A stretch of DNA of 64,000 bases from Tannerella sp. (lineage in GTDB: Bacteria; Bacteroidota; Bacteroidia; Bacteroidales; Tannerellaceae). The notes below the pieces were generated by a model. It saw only the letters and a program-made list of their open reading frames with translations. It was not told the DNA's origin and searched no databases. Each line of letters opens with the position of its first letter. Position 1 is the first letter of the stretch. The DNA is taken from contig JAISNP010000109.1 of the NCBI GenBank assembly GCA_031276175.1, forward strand, positions 1 to 64,000, read 5' to 3'. A program made the translations under genes and the position numbers. Below, piece by piece: positions 50,680 to 62,298 of the stretch.

Positions 50680-52056
50680 ATGAATATCAGACAATATATA
50701 ACAGCCCTGACCGGGCTGTGCGGCCTTTTGCTTGCATCCTGCGACGACGGCATAATGGATCCGGTCGGCAATACCATCCTGCCCGACGAAGACAAGGTCA
50801 CGGTATATGCCGACACGTTTCAAATCATCGCCTCCACCGTAGAGTACGATTCGCTCTATGCCAGAACCAATTCCGGCTACCTCGGCGAATTTTACGACCC
50901 GCTCTACGGCCGGTTGAAATCCGACTACCTCTGCCAGTTCTACTGCAAGGAAGGATTCCGTTTCTATCAAACACCCGACAACGGACGGATTGATTCCGTC
51001 TCGCTCGTCATAATGTACGACCAGTGGAAAGGCGACCCGAATATTCCCATGCAAATATCCGCATATCCCGTCGTCCGGGAGCTGACGAAAAACTTTTACA
51101 CCAATATCGACCCGACGGTTTTTTGCGACATGCGAACTCCGGCAACCTCGCAGGCATATTCTGCGCAAAGCGGAACAATAATCGACTCGCTGACGACCAC
51201 AGGCACGTATTTAAGAGAACATAAACTTCCGCTGTCCGTCGAATGGGGACAGAAATTGTATGACGAAACGATAAACAATCCCTCCTCGTTCAACGATCAG
51301 GAGTCGTTCAACCGGTATTTCCCCGGACTCTATATCACCACCGACTACGGTAGCGGAAACATGCTTTACGTCTACTATACGCAAATCAGAATCAACTATC
51401 ATACCACGCTGCAAAGCAGTGCGGGCGAAGATTCCATCGTCAACATCACGGAAGTATTCAACGTCAGCAAGGATGTCATCCAGTTGAACCGCTTCCAAAG
51501 CACGGATACGGAAAAACTGCTCGAAAACAACAACAACTACTCGTATATCAAAACGCCTGCCGGCATCTTTACGCATCTCGTCATTCCTTCCGTAGAAATC
51601 GACAAAATACTCAAAAACCGGATCGTCAACTACGTTTCGTTAAACCTGAAATACATGCCGCAGGAAGATCTGCCGTATGCGCTCACACCGCCGCCCTACC
51701 TGCTGCTGCTGCCGGAAGATTCGATTGGTACGTTTTTTGAAAACAGGAATATAGAAAACAACATCACGTCGTATGTTTCCAACTATTCCGGTTCTTCGTC
51801 GGTCGGATATAACGAAGCGGGGCGCGTCTATCCGTTTCCCAACATATCAAATTTGCTGAGCTATCACATCTCACTCAAGCCCGACGAAGATCTGCGGCTC
51901 CTCGTCGTACCCGTAAACCGTACCGTCGGCACGAGCGGTTCAAATACCTACACTACGGCGCTCAGTCATTATCTTGCGCCGTCGGGACTGGAGATACGCA
52001 AGGATGGAGATAACATGAAAGGAGTAATTATATCAAGCTACCTGTACGGGAAGTAG
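50680..52056 (+). CDS. DUF4270 family lipoprotein
   Basis: Lipobox GLLLASC; position after starch synthase as in other Bacteroidales. Confidence 0.75.
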   Translation: MNIRQYITALTGLCGLLLASCDDGIMDPVGNTILPDEDKVTVYADTFQIIASTVEYDSLYARTNSGYLGEFYDPLYGRLKSDYLCQFYCKEGFRFYQTPDNGRIDSVSLVIMYDQWKGDPNIPMQISAYPVVRELTKNFYTNIDPTVFCDMRTPATSQAYSAQSGTIIDSLTTTGTYLREHKLPLSVEWGQKLYDETINNPSSFNDQESFNRYFPGLYITTDYGSGNMLYVYYTQIRINYHTTLQSSAGEDSIVNITEVFNVSKDVIQLNRFQSTDTEKLLENNNNYSYIKTPAGIFTHLVIPSVEIDKILKNRIVNYVSLNLKYMPQEDLPYALTPPPYLLLLPEDSIGTFFENRNIENNITSYVSNYSGSSSVGYNEAGRVYPFPNISNLLSYHISLKPDEDLRLLVVPVNRTVGTSGSNTYTTALSHYLAPSGLEIRKDGDNMKGVIISSYLYGK

Positions 52057-52076
52057 CCGATGAATGACGCGCGCGT

Positions 52077-52970
52077 TCAGCGTCTGATGTCCGGATTACG
52101 CAATACGTCGCGAATCTTTTCGCCGGTCGGGATGCGCGTCGGCGTCAAAGGCAGGCGCAGTTTGTTTTCGATGAATCCCATCATGTTCAGCATACTTTTC
52201 ACCCCGGCGGGATTGCCGTCCACGACAAGCAGTTCGAACAGTTCCGTGAAACGCGAGTGTATTGCGCGCGCATTCTCGCAGTCGCCTGCCAGCGCCAGTT
52301 TGACCATTCGACCAAATTCATTAGGAAGGGCGTTACCGATCACGGAAATCACGCCGACGGCGCCCAAAGCGATCAGCGGGAAAGTAATGGCGTCGTCTCC
52401 CGATATGACTTGAAAATCGGCAGGCTTGTGTTTAATAATATCGTTAATTTGGATAATATTGCCCGACGCCTCCTTGACTGCAATCACGACGTCAAATTCG
52501 CGTGCGATACGGAGTGTAGTCTCTGCCGTCATGTTCACGCCGGTACGTCCGGGCACATTATATAATACGAGCGGTAAAGGCGTAACCTCCGCCAGCGCCT
52601 TGTAGTGCCGATAAAGCCCTTCCTGCGAAGGTTTGTTGTAGTAGGGCGTAACCGACAGTATGGCGTCAATGCCCTTAAAATCGTCATGTTTCAGTTTGTC
52701 GACAAGCGCGCGCGTGCAGTTTCCGCCCACACCCATTATGACGGGCACGCGGCGGCGAACCCTCTCCACGATGCGGCTGACGATTTCTTTCTTCTCCTCT
52801 TCGGTCAGCGTCGGCGTCTCGGCTGTCGTGCCCAATACTACCAGATAATCCGTCCCGCTCTGTATCTGATATTCCGTCAGACGCATTAATGCGTCGTAAT
52901 CCACACTCTCGTCTTCCTTAAACGGCGTTACCAGCGCAACACCCATTCCTCTTAAATTCATACGTATCAT
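52077..52970 (-). CDS. dapA: 4-hydroxy-tetrahydrodipicolinate synthase
   Basis: GMGVALVTPFKEDESVDYDAL; VLGTTAETPTLT; SVTPYYNKPSQEGLYRHYKA; LYNVPGRTGV. Confidence 0.95.
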   Translation of the reverse strand: MIRMNLRGMGVALVTPFKEDESVDYDALMRLTEYQIQSGTDYLVVLGTTAETPTLTEEEKKEIVSRIVERVRRRVPVIMGVGGNCTRALVDKLKHDDFKGIDAILSVTPYYNKPSQEGLYRHYKALAEVTPLPLVLYNVPGRTGVNMTAETTLRIAREFDVVIAVKEASGNIIQINDIIKHKPADFQVISGDDAITFPLIALGAVGVISVIGNALPNEFGRMVKLALAGDCENARAIHSRFTELFELLVVDGNPAGVKSMLNMMGFIENKLRLPLTPTRIPTGEKIRDVLRNPDIRR

Positions 52971-53020
52971 TGGAATAATTTCTTTCGGTTATTTTGAGAA
53001 ACAAAAATAAGCAACTTCCC

Positions 53021-55953
<2,933 letters not shown>

Positions 55954-55954
55954 C

Positions 55955-55962
55955 TATCTTTG
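55955..55962 (+). promoter_or_regulatory. -7 promoter element TATCTTTG upstream of poly-G ORF B
   Basis: TAnnTTTG; 22 nt before ATG. Confidence 0.6.
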
Positions 55963-55983
55963 TCGCTGTAAAAACGATGTGAC

Positions 55984-56623
55984 ATGCTTCTTCAAGCGAC
56001 TGACATACTCAACATCCGGACCCCGTCCTTCCCGAAACGGAAAACGGACGCTGCCCCCGCAATAATGGATTCCTTTCAATTCCATATGGGGGGGGGGTAT
56101 AAAATGCTATTTATCGGTATGTTGTAAAGACCACGCGGTTTTTTTCTTCCTCCCCGCCGGAAGATCGTTTCCCCAAACGCTTTCCCCTTCTCCCGCCGTA
56201 GCGCATTTCCCTTTGCGACGGAAATCTTTTCATAAACCCTCTGCATCTCTCCTCCGCGCCGCGCGGAAAACGTTTTTTTTCACGACAAACGACGCTTTTC
56301 TCCGGGAGACAGACTTTTTCCCTGCCGAAACAGACACGCTCCCTGTGGAAAAAAACATTTTCCCTGCAGGGCAACTGGAAAACCTTCACCGTCTCCACCA
56401 CTCCGGCAGGCCGGGATTTCGGTGTACGGCGGTATACGCCTATAGCCCTGTTGCGGCGCAAGAATTTGAAATCGCAAACACGGGCACGACGCTGACCGGC
56501 ACAGACGCCGCAGCGTTTGAAATCAACACGGCGTTCAGCTGCACAAGTATTGCAGCGGGCGGCACGGCAACCGTCAGCGTAAAACCGAAAATGAATAATA
56601 TAAAAATGAATAAGGATGAATAA
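55984..56623 (+). CDS. Putative phase-variable leader ORF B, OFF in this sequence (G10 tract at 56088-56097; deleting one G fuses two reading frames to 212 aa)
   Basis: Frame 1 MLLQATDILNIRTPSFPKRKTDAAPAIMDSFQFHMGGG then stop; frame 2 ORF continues to 56623; fused version aligns with ORF A (GGIKCYLSVCCK versus GGAKCCIIAGCK); downstream FEIANTGTTLTGTDAAAFEINTAFSCTSIAAGGTATVSV resembles an Ig-like (choice-of-anchor-D type) segment. Confidence 0.6.
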
Positions 56624-57338
56624 CTTTGAGAATTTCCCTAAAAAAAGAGAGGCTTTGCCCATAGCATATCAAAGAATCTATGAAAAGCAGTATTTACAGA
56701 ATCGCACCGGCAAAACAAAAATGTCTTTTTTATCACAGAAGATGGAAGCATGGTTGCATAAATCGGTTGCAAAAACAAGTGATACAAATAAGAAAACGTT
56801 GGAAATTGGGGCCGGAACGCTTAATCAATTGAAATACGAGAAAAAATCGACGTATGATATTGTTGAGCCATTTGCTGCATTGTATAAAAATGCTGCCGAA
56901 TTGAACAGAGTAAATAAAATATATAATGATATTTCTGAAATAGAGGGAAATAAAAAATACAGTCGAATTATTTCATGTGCCTGTTTTGAACATATATTAA
57001 ACCTGCCTGAAGTCGTGGCAAAAACCTGTCTTTTGTTAGATAATGCGGAGGGGGTATTATGTGTTTCTATTCCAAATGAAGGAAGATTCCTTTGGAAATT
57101 GGGTTATAGACTTACAACCGGACTTGAATTCGGGAGGAAGTATAATTTGGATTATGAAGTGATTATGAAACACGAACATGTAAATACGGCTGATGAAATA
57201 GAGTCTGTTTTAAAATATTTTTTCAATCAAACCAAAATGAAACTGTTCGGAATAAATAAAACCTTTGCTTTATACAGATATTACGAATGTAAAAAACCGG
57301 ATATAGTAAAAGCGCAAGAATACTTAAAGCAGTTATAA
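56616..57338 (+). CDS. Class I SAM-dependent methyltransferase-like protein
   Basis: KKTLEIGAGTLNQLKYEKKSTYDIVEPFAALYKNA; FEHILNLPEVV; start overlaps ORF B stop (ATGAATAA). Confidence 0.75.
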   Translation: MNNFENFPKKREALPIAYQRIYEKQYLQNRTGKTKMSFLSQKMEAWLHKSVAKTSDTNKKTLEIGAGTLNQLKYEKKSTYDIVEPFAALYKNAAELNRVNKIYNDISEIEGNKKYSRIISCACFEHILNLPEVVAKTCLLLDNAEGVLCVSIPNEGRFLWKLGYRLTTGLEFGRKYNLDYEVIMKHEHVNTADEIESVLKYFFNQTKMKLFGINKTFALYRYYECKKPDIVKAQEYLKQL

Positions 57339-57364
57339 ATCGGTTATTCATGTTATGTACAATC

Positions 57365-57500
57365 AAAAAAAGACTGTAACTCTACTCCTGCTCCCGGGGA
57401 ATCTCCCGGTCTACTGAGGGAGCGCCTTACAGTCCCTTCGGGTAATGCGATCTTGTCCGAATTAGATGCATTTCAGATTGTCGCACCCTCCGACTTCGTT
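57365..57500 (-). ncRNA. Candidate structured RNA / intrinsic terminator downstream of the GT2 gene
   Basis: Minus strand GACTGTAAGGCGCTCCC...GGGAGCAGGAGTAGAGTTACAGTCTTTTTTT: nested stems GACTGTAA/TTACAGTC and GCTCCC/GGGAGC ending in T7. Confidence 0.5.
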
Positions 57501-58216
57501 TAGTTTACAAACCGGTACTTTATCAATGTCCAGATAGCAATGATCCCGTCCGTCCATCTTAACTTTTTCCCTTCTTCTATCAAACGCGGATAGTAATTAA
57601 TCGGCACCTCCCGAATTTTGATTCCGCGCTTCGCTGCCTTTGCCGTCACTTCCGAACAAAATTCAAATCCGTTACACTTCAACGGAATGGATTTGAGAAA
57701 GGTCGCTTCAAAAAATTTGTAACAGGTAGATTCATCCGTTAAATGTTGACCGAATAAAAGATTGGCAACGCAAGTGACTAACCGTCCGCCCCAATAAAAA
57801 GAAAAGTATAAATGTCCGTTTTGTCTGTTTTTGGGATTCAAAAAACGGGATCCGTACACCACTTTCAGGTTTTCGTTCAGGATGGTTTCCAGTAAAATAT
57901 TATAGTCTTCCGGCTCGGTTTCCAGATCTGCATCCTGTATAATGACATAGTCGCCTGTTATTTCTTTAAGTCCTTTACGGATTGCGGCGCCTTTCCCCTG
58001 ATTTTTTTCCTGATTGATCAGCCGGATGTTTTCATCCGCATGAGACCGGATATAATCTTTTACAAGTTCTTCCGTCGTATCATGTGAGCCGTCATTTATA
58101 ATGACAATTTCTTTTTGAATATTGCGGATCAATTTGACGTTCACTACTTTTTGCAACAACAGGGCAATTGTTTTTTCTTCGTTGTAGGCAGGAATGATTA
58201 CAGATAATATCTTCAT
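57500..58216 (-). CDS. Family 2 glycosyltransferase (dolichol-phosphate-mannose synthase-like)
   Basis: SVIIPAYNEEKTIALLLQKVV; VIINDGSHDTTEELVKDY; GKGAAIRKGLKEITGDYVIIQDADLE. Confidence 0.9.
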   Translation of the reverse strand: MKILSVIIPAYNEEKTIALLLQKVVNVKLIRNIQKEIVIINDGSHDTTEELVKDYIRSHADENIRLINQEKNQGKGAAIRKGLKEITGDYVIIQDADLETEPEDYNILLETILNENLKVVYGSRFLNPKNRQNGHLYFSFYWGGRLVTCVANLLFGQHLTDESTCYKFFEATFLKSIPLKCNGFEFCSEVTAKAAKRGIKIREVPINYYPRLIEEGKKLRWTDGIIAIWTLIKYRFVN

Positions 58217-58234
58217 TGTATTAAGCTTTTAACC

Positions 58235-58490
58235 GATTTTATTTTAATGAATATCGTATTCATTACCGAATAAGCCCGAAGGGCTTTATTTTCATCACCG
58301 CAATGCCGACGGCTTGCGGTGTGGAGACGAAACCTGATCCTGCTGCCTGTAAGGCAGGACGCCGAGCATAGCGCGTTGTCTTGCCTTACAGGAAACGGTT
58401 GCGGAGCGACTTGCGTGCCGACGGTCGTCGACCGCAGGTTATGAAGATTGCGGCTTTCAGTCGGCTGAGGTATCATATCCGATGTACAAT
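58235..58490. repeat. Dispersed REP-like element, copy 3, with inner inverted repeat (58346-58392) and shared right end TGAGGTATCATATCCGATGTACA
   Basis: Similarity to 27401-27490; right end nearly identical to 19493-19515 TGAGGTATCATATCCGATATACA. Confidence 0.7.
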
Positions 58491-58492
58491 AT

Positions 58493-59881
58493 TTATTTTT
58501 TCCCATGCTTGGATACAGGGAATACAAAATCATCAATCTTCTCAAAAAGCAGGCTTATGTTCCGGCCGGCGGCTACATAAAACCACAGCAGCGGTACAAA
58601 CGAAAACAGGAAGCGCTTGTATGAATACCTCATCACGTTTTCCAGCGAATCCCAAACATAATCAATCTGGTAAATCAAAATGGTGTAAAACAGCCATGCC
58701 AGAAATATCAGCAACAGGGAAACGACCTGATCTCTTTTTTTGAAAATATGCCACACGTTGGAAAGCAGGACAATCAGGAATGCAGCGAAGGTAAAACCGT
58801 AATATACCGGATTGCCGAACAGCGCCCACATCTCCCGTCCGATAGTGGCCATCTTTTCGCCGTCCCAATAGGGTTTGGGAATGATTGCCTGTTCCATCTC
58901 CATATGATTTATCTTCAGGAAAACCTGCCAGAACACAAAAGGGAACAGGCATAACACAGTAAACAGAATGAAATCCCTGTATTGTTTTGTTTTTATACTT
59001 TGGAAGCACAGCAGGCAGCAGGCAGCTCCGATAAACGCCAGTCCTTCGTTGCGAGTCCAATTGTTCAACATCAGCAATACGGCCGCGAGCCATAAGAAGG
59101 AGGGAATTTTTTTGTAGTACCACGCAACAAAAAACAGAAGCCCCAAAGACGCATACAAGGCATGGGTAAAATTTATTCCCGACATGGAAGAAAATCCCAG
59201 CATCTCCGGCGTGATGATCACAAAAAACGTAGTCAATGCAGCCAGCGTATGCGTAACAAAACGACCGGTTACGCCGTAGAACGCGAAAATAAACGAGACA
59301 AATATCAGCGCATTAAAAATCTTGGACGTTTCCGCCCCCAGCATGTACACGTAAGCGTATCCCAGTTGTGAAAGCGGAGTATAGGCTATGGCCACGTTCT
59401 TGCTTTCCTGAAAATTTTCTCCCGTATACAGCGAAAGATCTTTGATAGTCCCCTCGTGCGCCACGGCCATGCCGATTAAATTAAATCCCCTCACGCTGTC
59501 CGTGTCGAAAGTAGGGAAATACATGGTCTTCGTGATGTTCATTACGCATACAATCGCCAGCGCACCACACGCAAGAATCCACAGCCAGTTGATTTTAGGA
59601 CGCGAAAAAACGCGCAGCTGCGCAATCCGTTCTCCAAGCGAACGGCGCAACGAATACAGCCGGACGCACAATGCCGCAATACATGCGAGGGACGCGAGGA
59701 TAACCGTCGTCGCCGTAATCCGTATGCCGACAAAATCCAGACACACCATCAGGAACGTCTGTACGCCGATCCCCACCGGGAAGGCCAATCCCAGCGCTTC
59801 CGTCCATTTTAACTGCCGTGAAATGCTCAACACTACGCCGAGGCCAAGCAGAATACTGATAAGTAAACCTGTGACTAACAT
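58493..59881 (-). CDS. Polytopic membrane protein, GT39/ArnT-like
   Basis: About 10 hydrophobic segments; gene context with GT2. Confidence 0.6.
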   Translation of the reverse strand: MLVTGLLISILLGLGVVLSISRQLKWTEALGLAFPVGIGVQTFLMVCLDFVGIRITATTVILASLACIAALCVRLYSLRRSLGERIAQLRVFSRPKINWLWILACGALAIVCVMNITKTMYFPTFDTDSVRGFNLIGMAVAHEGTIKDLSLYTGENFQESKNVAIAYTPLSQLGYAYVYMLGAETSKIFNALIFVSFIFAFYGVTGRFVTHTLAALTTFFVIITPEMLGFSSMSGINFTHALYASLGLLFFVAWYYKKIPSFLWLAAVLLMLNNWTRNEGLAFIGAACCLLCFQSIKTKQYRDFILFTVLCLFPFVFWQVFLKINHMEMEQAIIPKPYWDGEKMATIGREMWALFGNPVYYGFTFAAFLIVLLSNVWHIFKKRDQVVSLLLIFLAWLFYTILIYQIDYVWDSLENVMRYSYKRFLFSFVPLLWFYVAAGRNISLLFEKIDDFVFPVSKHGKK

Positions 59882-59893
59882 ATTTTTTGGGTT

Positions 59894-60475
59894 TTAGCGA
59901 TCCGGATGTTTTTTTGGAAATAAGGCAAATGCGGGTTTATCCGCCACTTCATATTCAAGGTCTTCATAACCGTGACCGGCAATAATGGCCACATGCGTGA
60001 CCTGATTGTACAGCGGGTTCGTGTCCTTTTCGTCTTTATAAAGCGCCAGACGCGGGTACACGAAATGCGTCACCCAGCTTTTGTTCGTTATATCATATCC
60101 TAATTTCATGTTTCCGCTTTGCTCCGTGATATGTTCCCGCAGCGGAAAGAGGATCACGGCATCTTCGGGCGTATTTTTCCTGATATGGTTCAAGTAGCTG
60201 AAATCGAAACCCATTTTCATCTGATTGCGTTCCTCCAGGCTTGCATTGCGATTGGCGCGGATGAAATTCCAGTTTCCCTTCAGCAACCCGTTCCATGCCC
60301 AATTGTATCCCTCGTTCATGGGCAGGGCGATATACAGCAAAAGGCATCCCGCTATTGCAACCCCCATGCTTCTAATGCCAAAGGCCTTACTCCACCAGTC
60401 GTTTGCCGGCGCCTGCCTGTTTTCCGGCCGGGCGACCGGCGATTGAGATTTTTTCTTACGAACAAGTTTGGTCAT
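59894..60475 (-). CDS. Hypothetical single-TM protein
   Basis: 193-aa ORF, TM near SMGVAIAGCLLLYIALPM; 10 nt downstream of ORF C. Confidence 0.6.
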   Translation of the reverse strand: MTKLVRKKKSQSPVARPENRQAPANDWWSKAFGIRSMGVAIAGCLLLYIALPMNEGYNWAWNGLLKGNWNFIRANRNASLEERNQMKMGFDFSYLNHIRKNTPEDAVILFPLREHITEQSGNMKLGYDITNKSWVTHFVYPRLALYKDEKDTNPLYNQVTHVAIIAGHGYEDLEYEVADKPAFALFPKKHPDR

Positions 60476-60485
60476 ATATTCTGTT

Positions 60486-60842
60486 TTATGCTATGATATG
60501 CGCAACAGGAAATGCGGGCTGTTTCCCTGAGGAAGCAGTCTTGCGTGCAAAAGGGTTTTTCTCCGCAGAAAAAATGCGGATTCCCCTGCGGGAAAAAATA
60601 CTTTTCCCGCAGACGGAAAACCCGTGCATGCGACTATCGGAAGATTTTGCCGGAGATATGAAAAAGGATGGTTTGAAAATTTGTCCCTGTGCAGGCGAAA
60701 AGGATTCGCCCCATTGGACGGATTGAAAATAATTACAAAGAAACGCCCCCCCCCTTAACATATATTCAATGTTTCGGGCGGGAAACTTTACCTCCGTCAA
60801 AACAAGGAGGGCTACGGCGTAGGATAATGCGGAAAGAAACAT
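60486..60842 (-). CDS. Putative phase-variable leader ORF C (C9 on + strand at 60746-60754 = G9 in the coding sense, in frame)
   Basis: MFLSALSYAVALLVLTEVKFPARNIEYMLRGGAF.. resembles ORF A start MLFDALDIF..SSFPGRNAD..CRGGA; TATCTTTG promoter at 60865-60872 (minus). Confidence 0.55.
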   Translation of the reverse strand: MFLSALSYAVALLVLTEVKFPARNIEYMLRGGAFLCNYFQSVQWGESFSPAQGQIFKPSFFISPAKSSDSRMHGFSVCGKSIFSRRGIRIFSAEKNPFARKTASSGKQPAFPVAHIIA

Positions 60843-60864
60843 TCGTTTAATCGTAATTTTGCGG

Positions 60865-60872
60865 CAAAGATA
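60865..60872 (-). promoter_or_regulatory. -7 promoter element TATCTTTG upstream of poly-G ORF C
   Basis: CAAAGATA on + strand; 23 nt before ATG. Confidence 0.6.
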
Positions 60873-61040
60873 GTTCTTTTAATTTAAAATTGAAGATAAA
60901 GTTCGAAAAATACCGCACTCCCGGCAGCCTGTACGGCGCGTCGGTTGATATATCCGCTTAATGCTTTCGTAATCAATAAAATTTAGTCGCACATATTCAA
61001 TCGCTCGATTCTCCGTCCGCTATGCTGCGACCGGTTTTTC

Positions 61041-61124
61041 AACCGCGAGGTTGAAAGACCGAACCTCAAGGTTAAAAGACCGAACCTCGAGGTTGAAAGA
61101 TCGAACCTCGAGGTTGAAAATCCG
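61041..61124. repeat. Tandem array of 4 x 21-bp units (AACCTCGAGGTTGAAAGACCG)
   Basis: Exact 21-bp register at 61041, 61062, 61083, 61104; AACCTCGAGGTT palindrome. Confidence 0.92.
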
Positions 61125-61199
61125 TTTTCCGGAAATAAAAGACCTGTATGTAGCGCCGATTCCGTAATTCCGTGAAACCGGCGTCTCCTGTCCGCAGGC

Positions 61200-62198
61200 T
61201 TATTTGACGGGATAATTGGTATAATACTTATCAATACATTTCTTGAACAGCGTCAGGCTTTCGACGGATGCTTGTATGGGTTCTGCTTTTCCTTCGAATT
61301 CGAGGGTGATGTAACCCCGGTAGTCCGCATCGTAGAATATCTTGAAGATGTGGTCGTAGTCCAGATCGAGCGAATACCATGTGCCGCCGCCCTGATAGGT
61401 TTTGCAGGAGACAAAGGCGCAGTCTTTGATGACCTGTTCGATTTTGCTGTACGGGTTTTCGAGGAAATTACCCGTGTCGAGGAGGAACTTGAGCCATTCG
61501 GAGTTCACGCTGTTTTTGATGCGGATCATGCCTTCGGGCGTGCCGGCTATTCCCCAGTGATTTTCGAGCGCCATGACTACGCCGCATTTTTCGGCTGTGG
61601 GGATGCACTTGTAGATGCTGTCCTGTACCCATCCGAAGCCGTCGTCGAGGGTATATCCTTCGATAAGCGGCTCAATGCCCCGCGCTTTCATCAGGTCGTT
61701 GAACGAGCCGGTCGTGCCCCATGTGCCCGAATTGAGGCGGATGGCCGGGATGCCCATGTTGTAAGCCAGTTCGATGCACCGGATGGTGTGTTCTACCATG
61801 CGTTGGCGGTATTCGGGATGCGGGTCGACGAAGTCTTGATGTATGGAGAGGCAGGCCAGCGCCACTCCGTTGCGGTAAGCCGTCTGTTTGAGCTTCTGGC
61901 AGTAGGCGTTGTCTTCGCTCGGCATACTCCGGTGGAGGATGTCGACGGCGTCGATGCCGAAGTCGGCTGCCGTGAGGATGCTTTTTTCGATTCCGTCCGG
62001 GTCTCGGCGGAAGCTTTGCAGACTGTATGTGGAAACACACAGTTTGGGACGTCCCTTTACGCCTTCGGCTGTTTTTGCTGCCGCGGGGGGGGGCGATTCG
62101 AGAGATGGGGCTTTCATGCCGGGAAAGACTGCGCTGCTTACTGCGCCTGCTATGCTGCCTGCTCCGGCAGCGAGAAATGATCTGCGTGATAGTTTCAT
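61200..62198 (-). CDS. Sugar phosphate isomerase/epimerase (TIM barrel) with Tat-type signal; C9 tract in the linker
   Basis: MKLSRRSFLAAGAGSIAGAV; GIDAVDILHRSMPSED; VMALENHWGIAGTPEGMIRI; ESPPPAAAK encoded by C9 (62085-62093). Confidence 0.88.
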   Translation of the reverse strand: MKLSRRSFLAAGAGSIAGAVSSAVFPGMKAPSLESPPPAAAKTAEGVKGRPKLCVSTYSLQSFRRDPDGIEKSILTAADFGIDAVDILHRSMPSEDNAYCQKLKQTAYRNGVALACLSIHQDFVDPHPEYRQRMVEHTIRCIELAYNMGIPAIRLNSGTWGTTGSFNDLMKARGIEPLIEGYTLDDGFGWVQDSIYKCIPTAEKCGVVMALENHWGIAGTPEGMIRIKNSVNSEWLKFLLDTGNFLENPYSKIEQVIKDCAFVSCKTYQGGGTWYSLDLDYDHIFKIFYDADYRGYITLEFEGKAEPIQASVESLTLFKKCIDKYYTNYPVK

Positions 62199-62298
62199 GA
62201 TGAGTTCTGTTTTAATTTTGAAATAGTTTTATTTAGTGTGTAAATGTAAGAAAAATGTATCCTTGCGGATACACTTTTCTTGTAATTTAACCTGTGTG

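Noticed and set aside
58213-58545. 110-aa ORF MRRLMILYSLYPSMGKNKYC...
   Set aside because: It covers the dispersed repeat and the 3' end of the neighbouring gene; the typical spurious ORF produced by a REP-like element.
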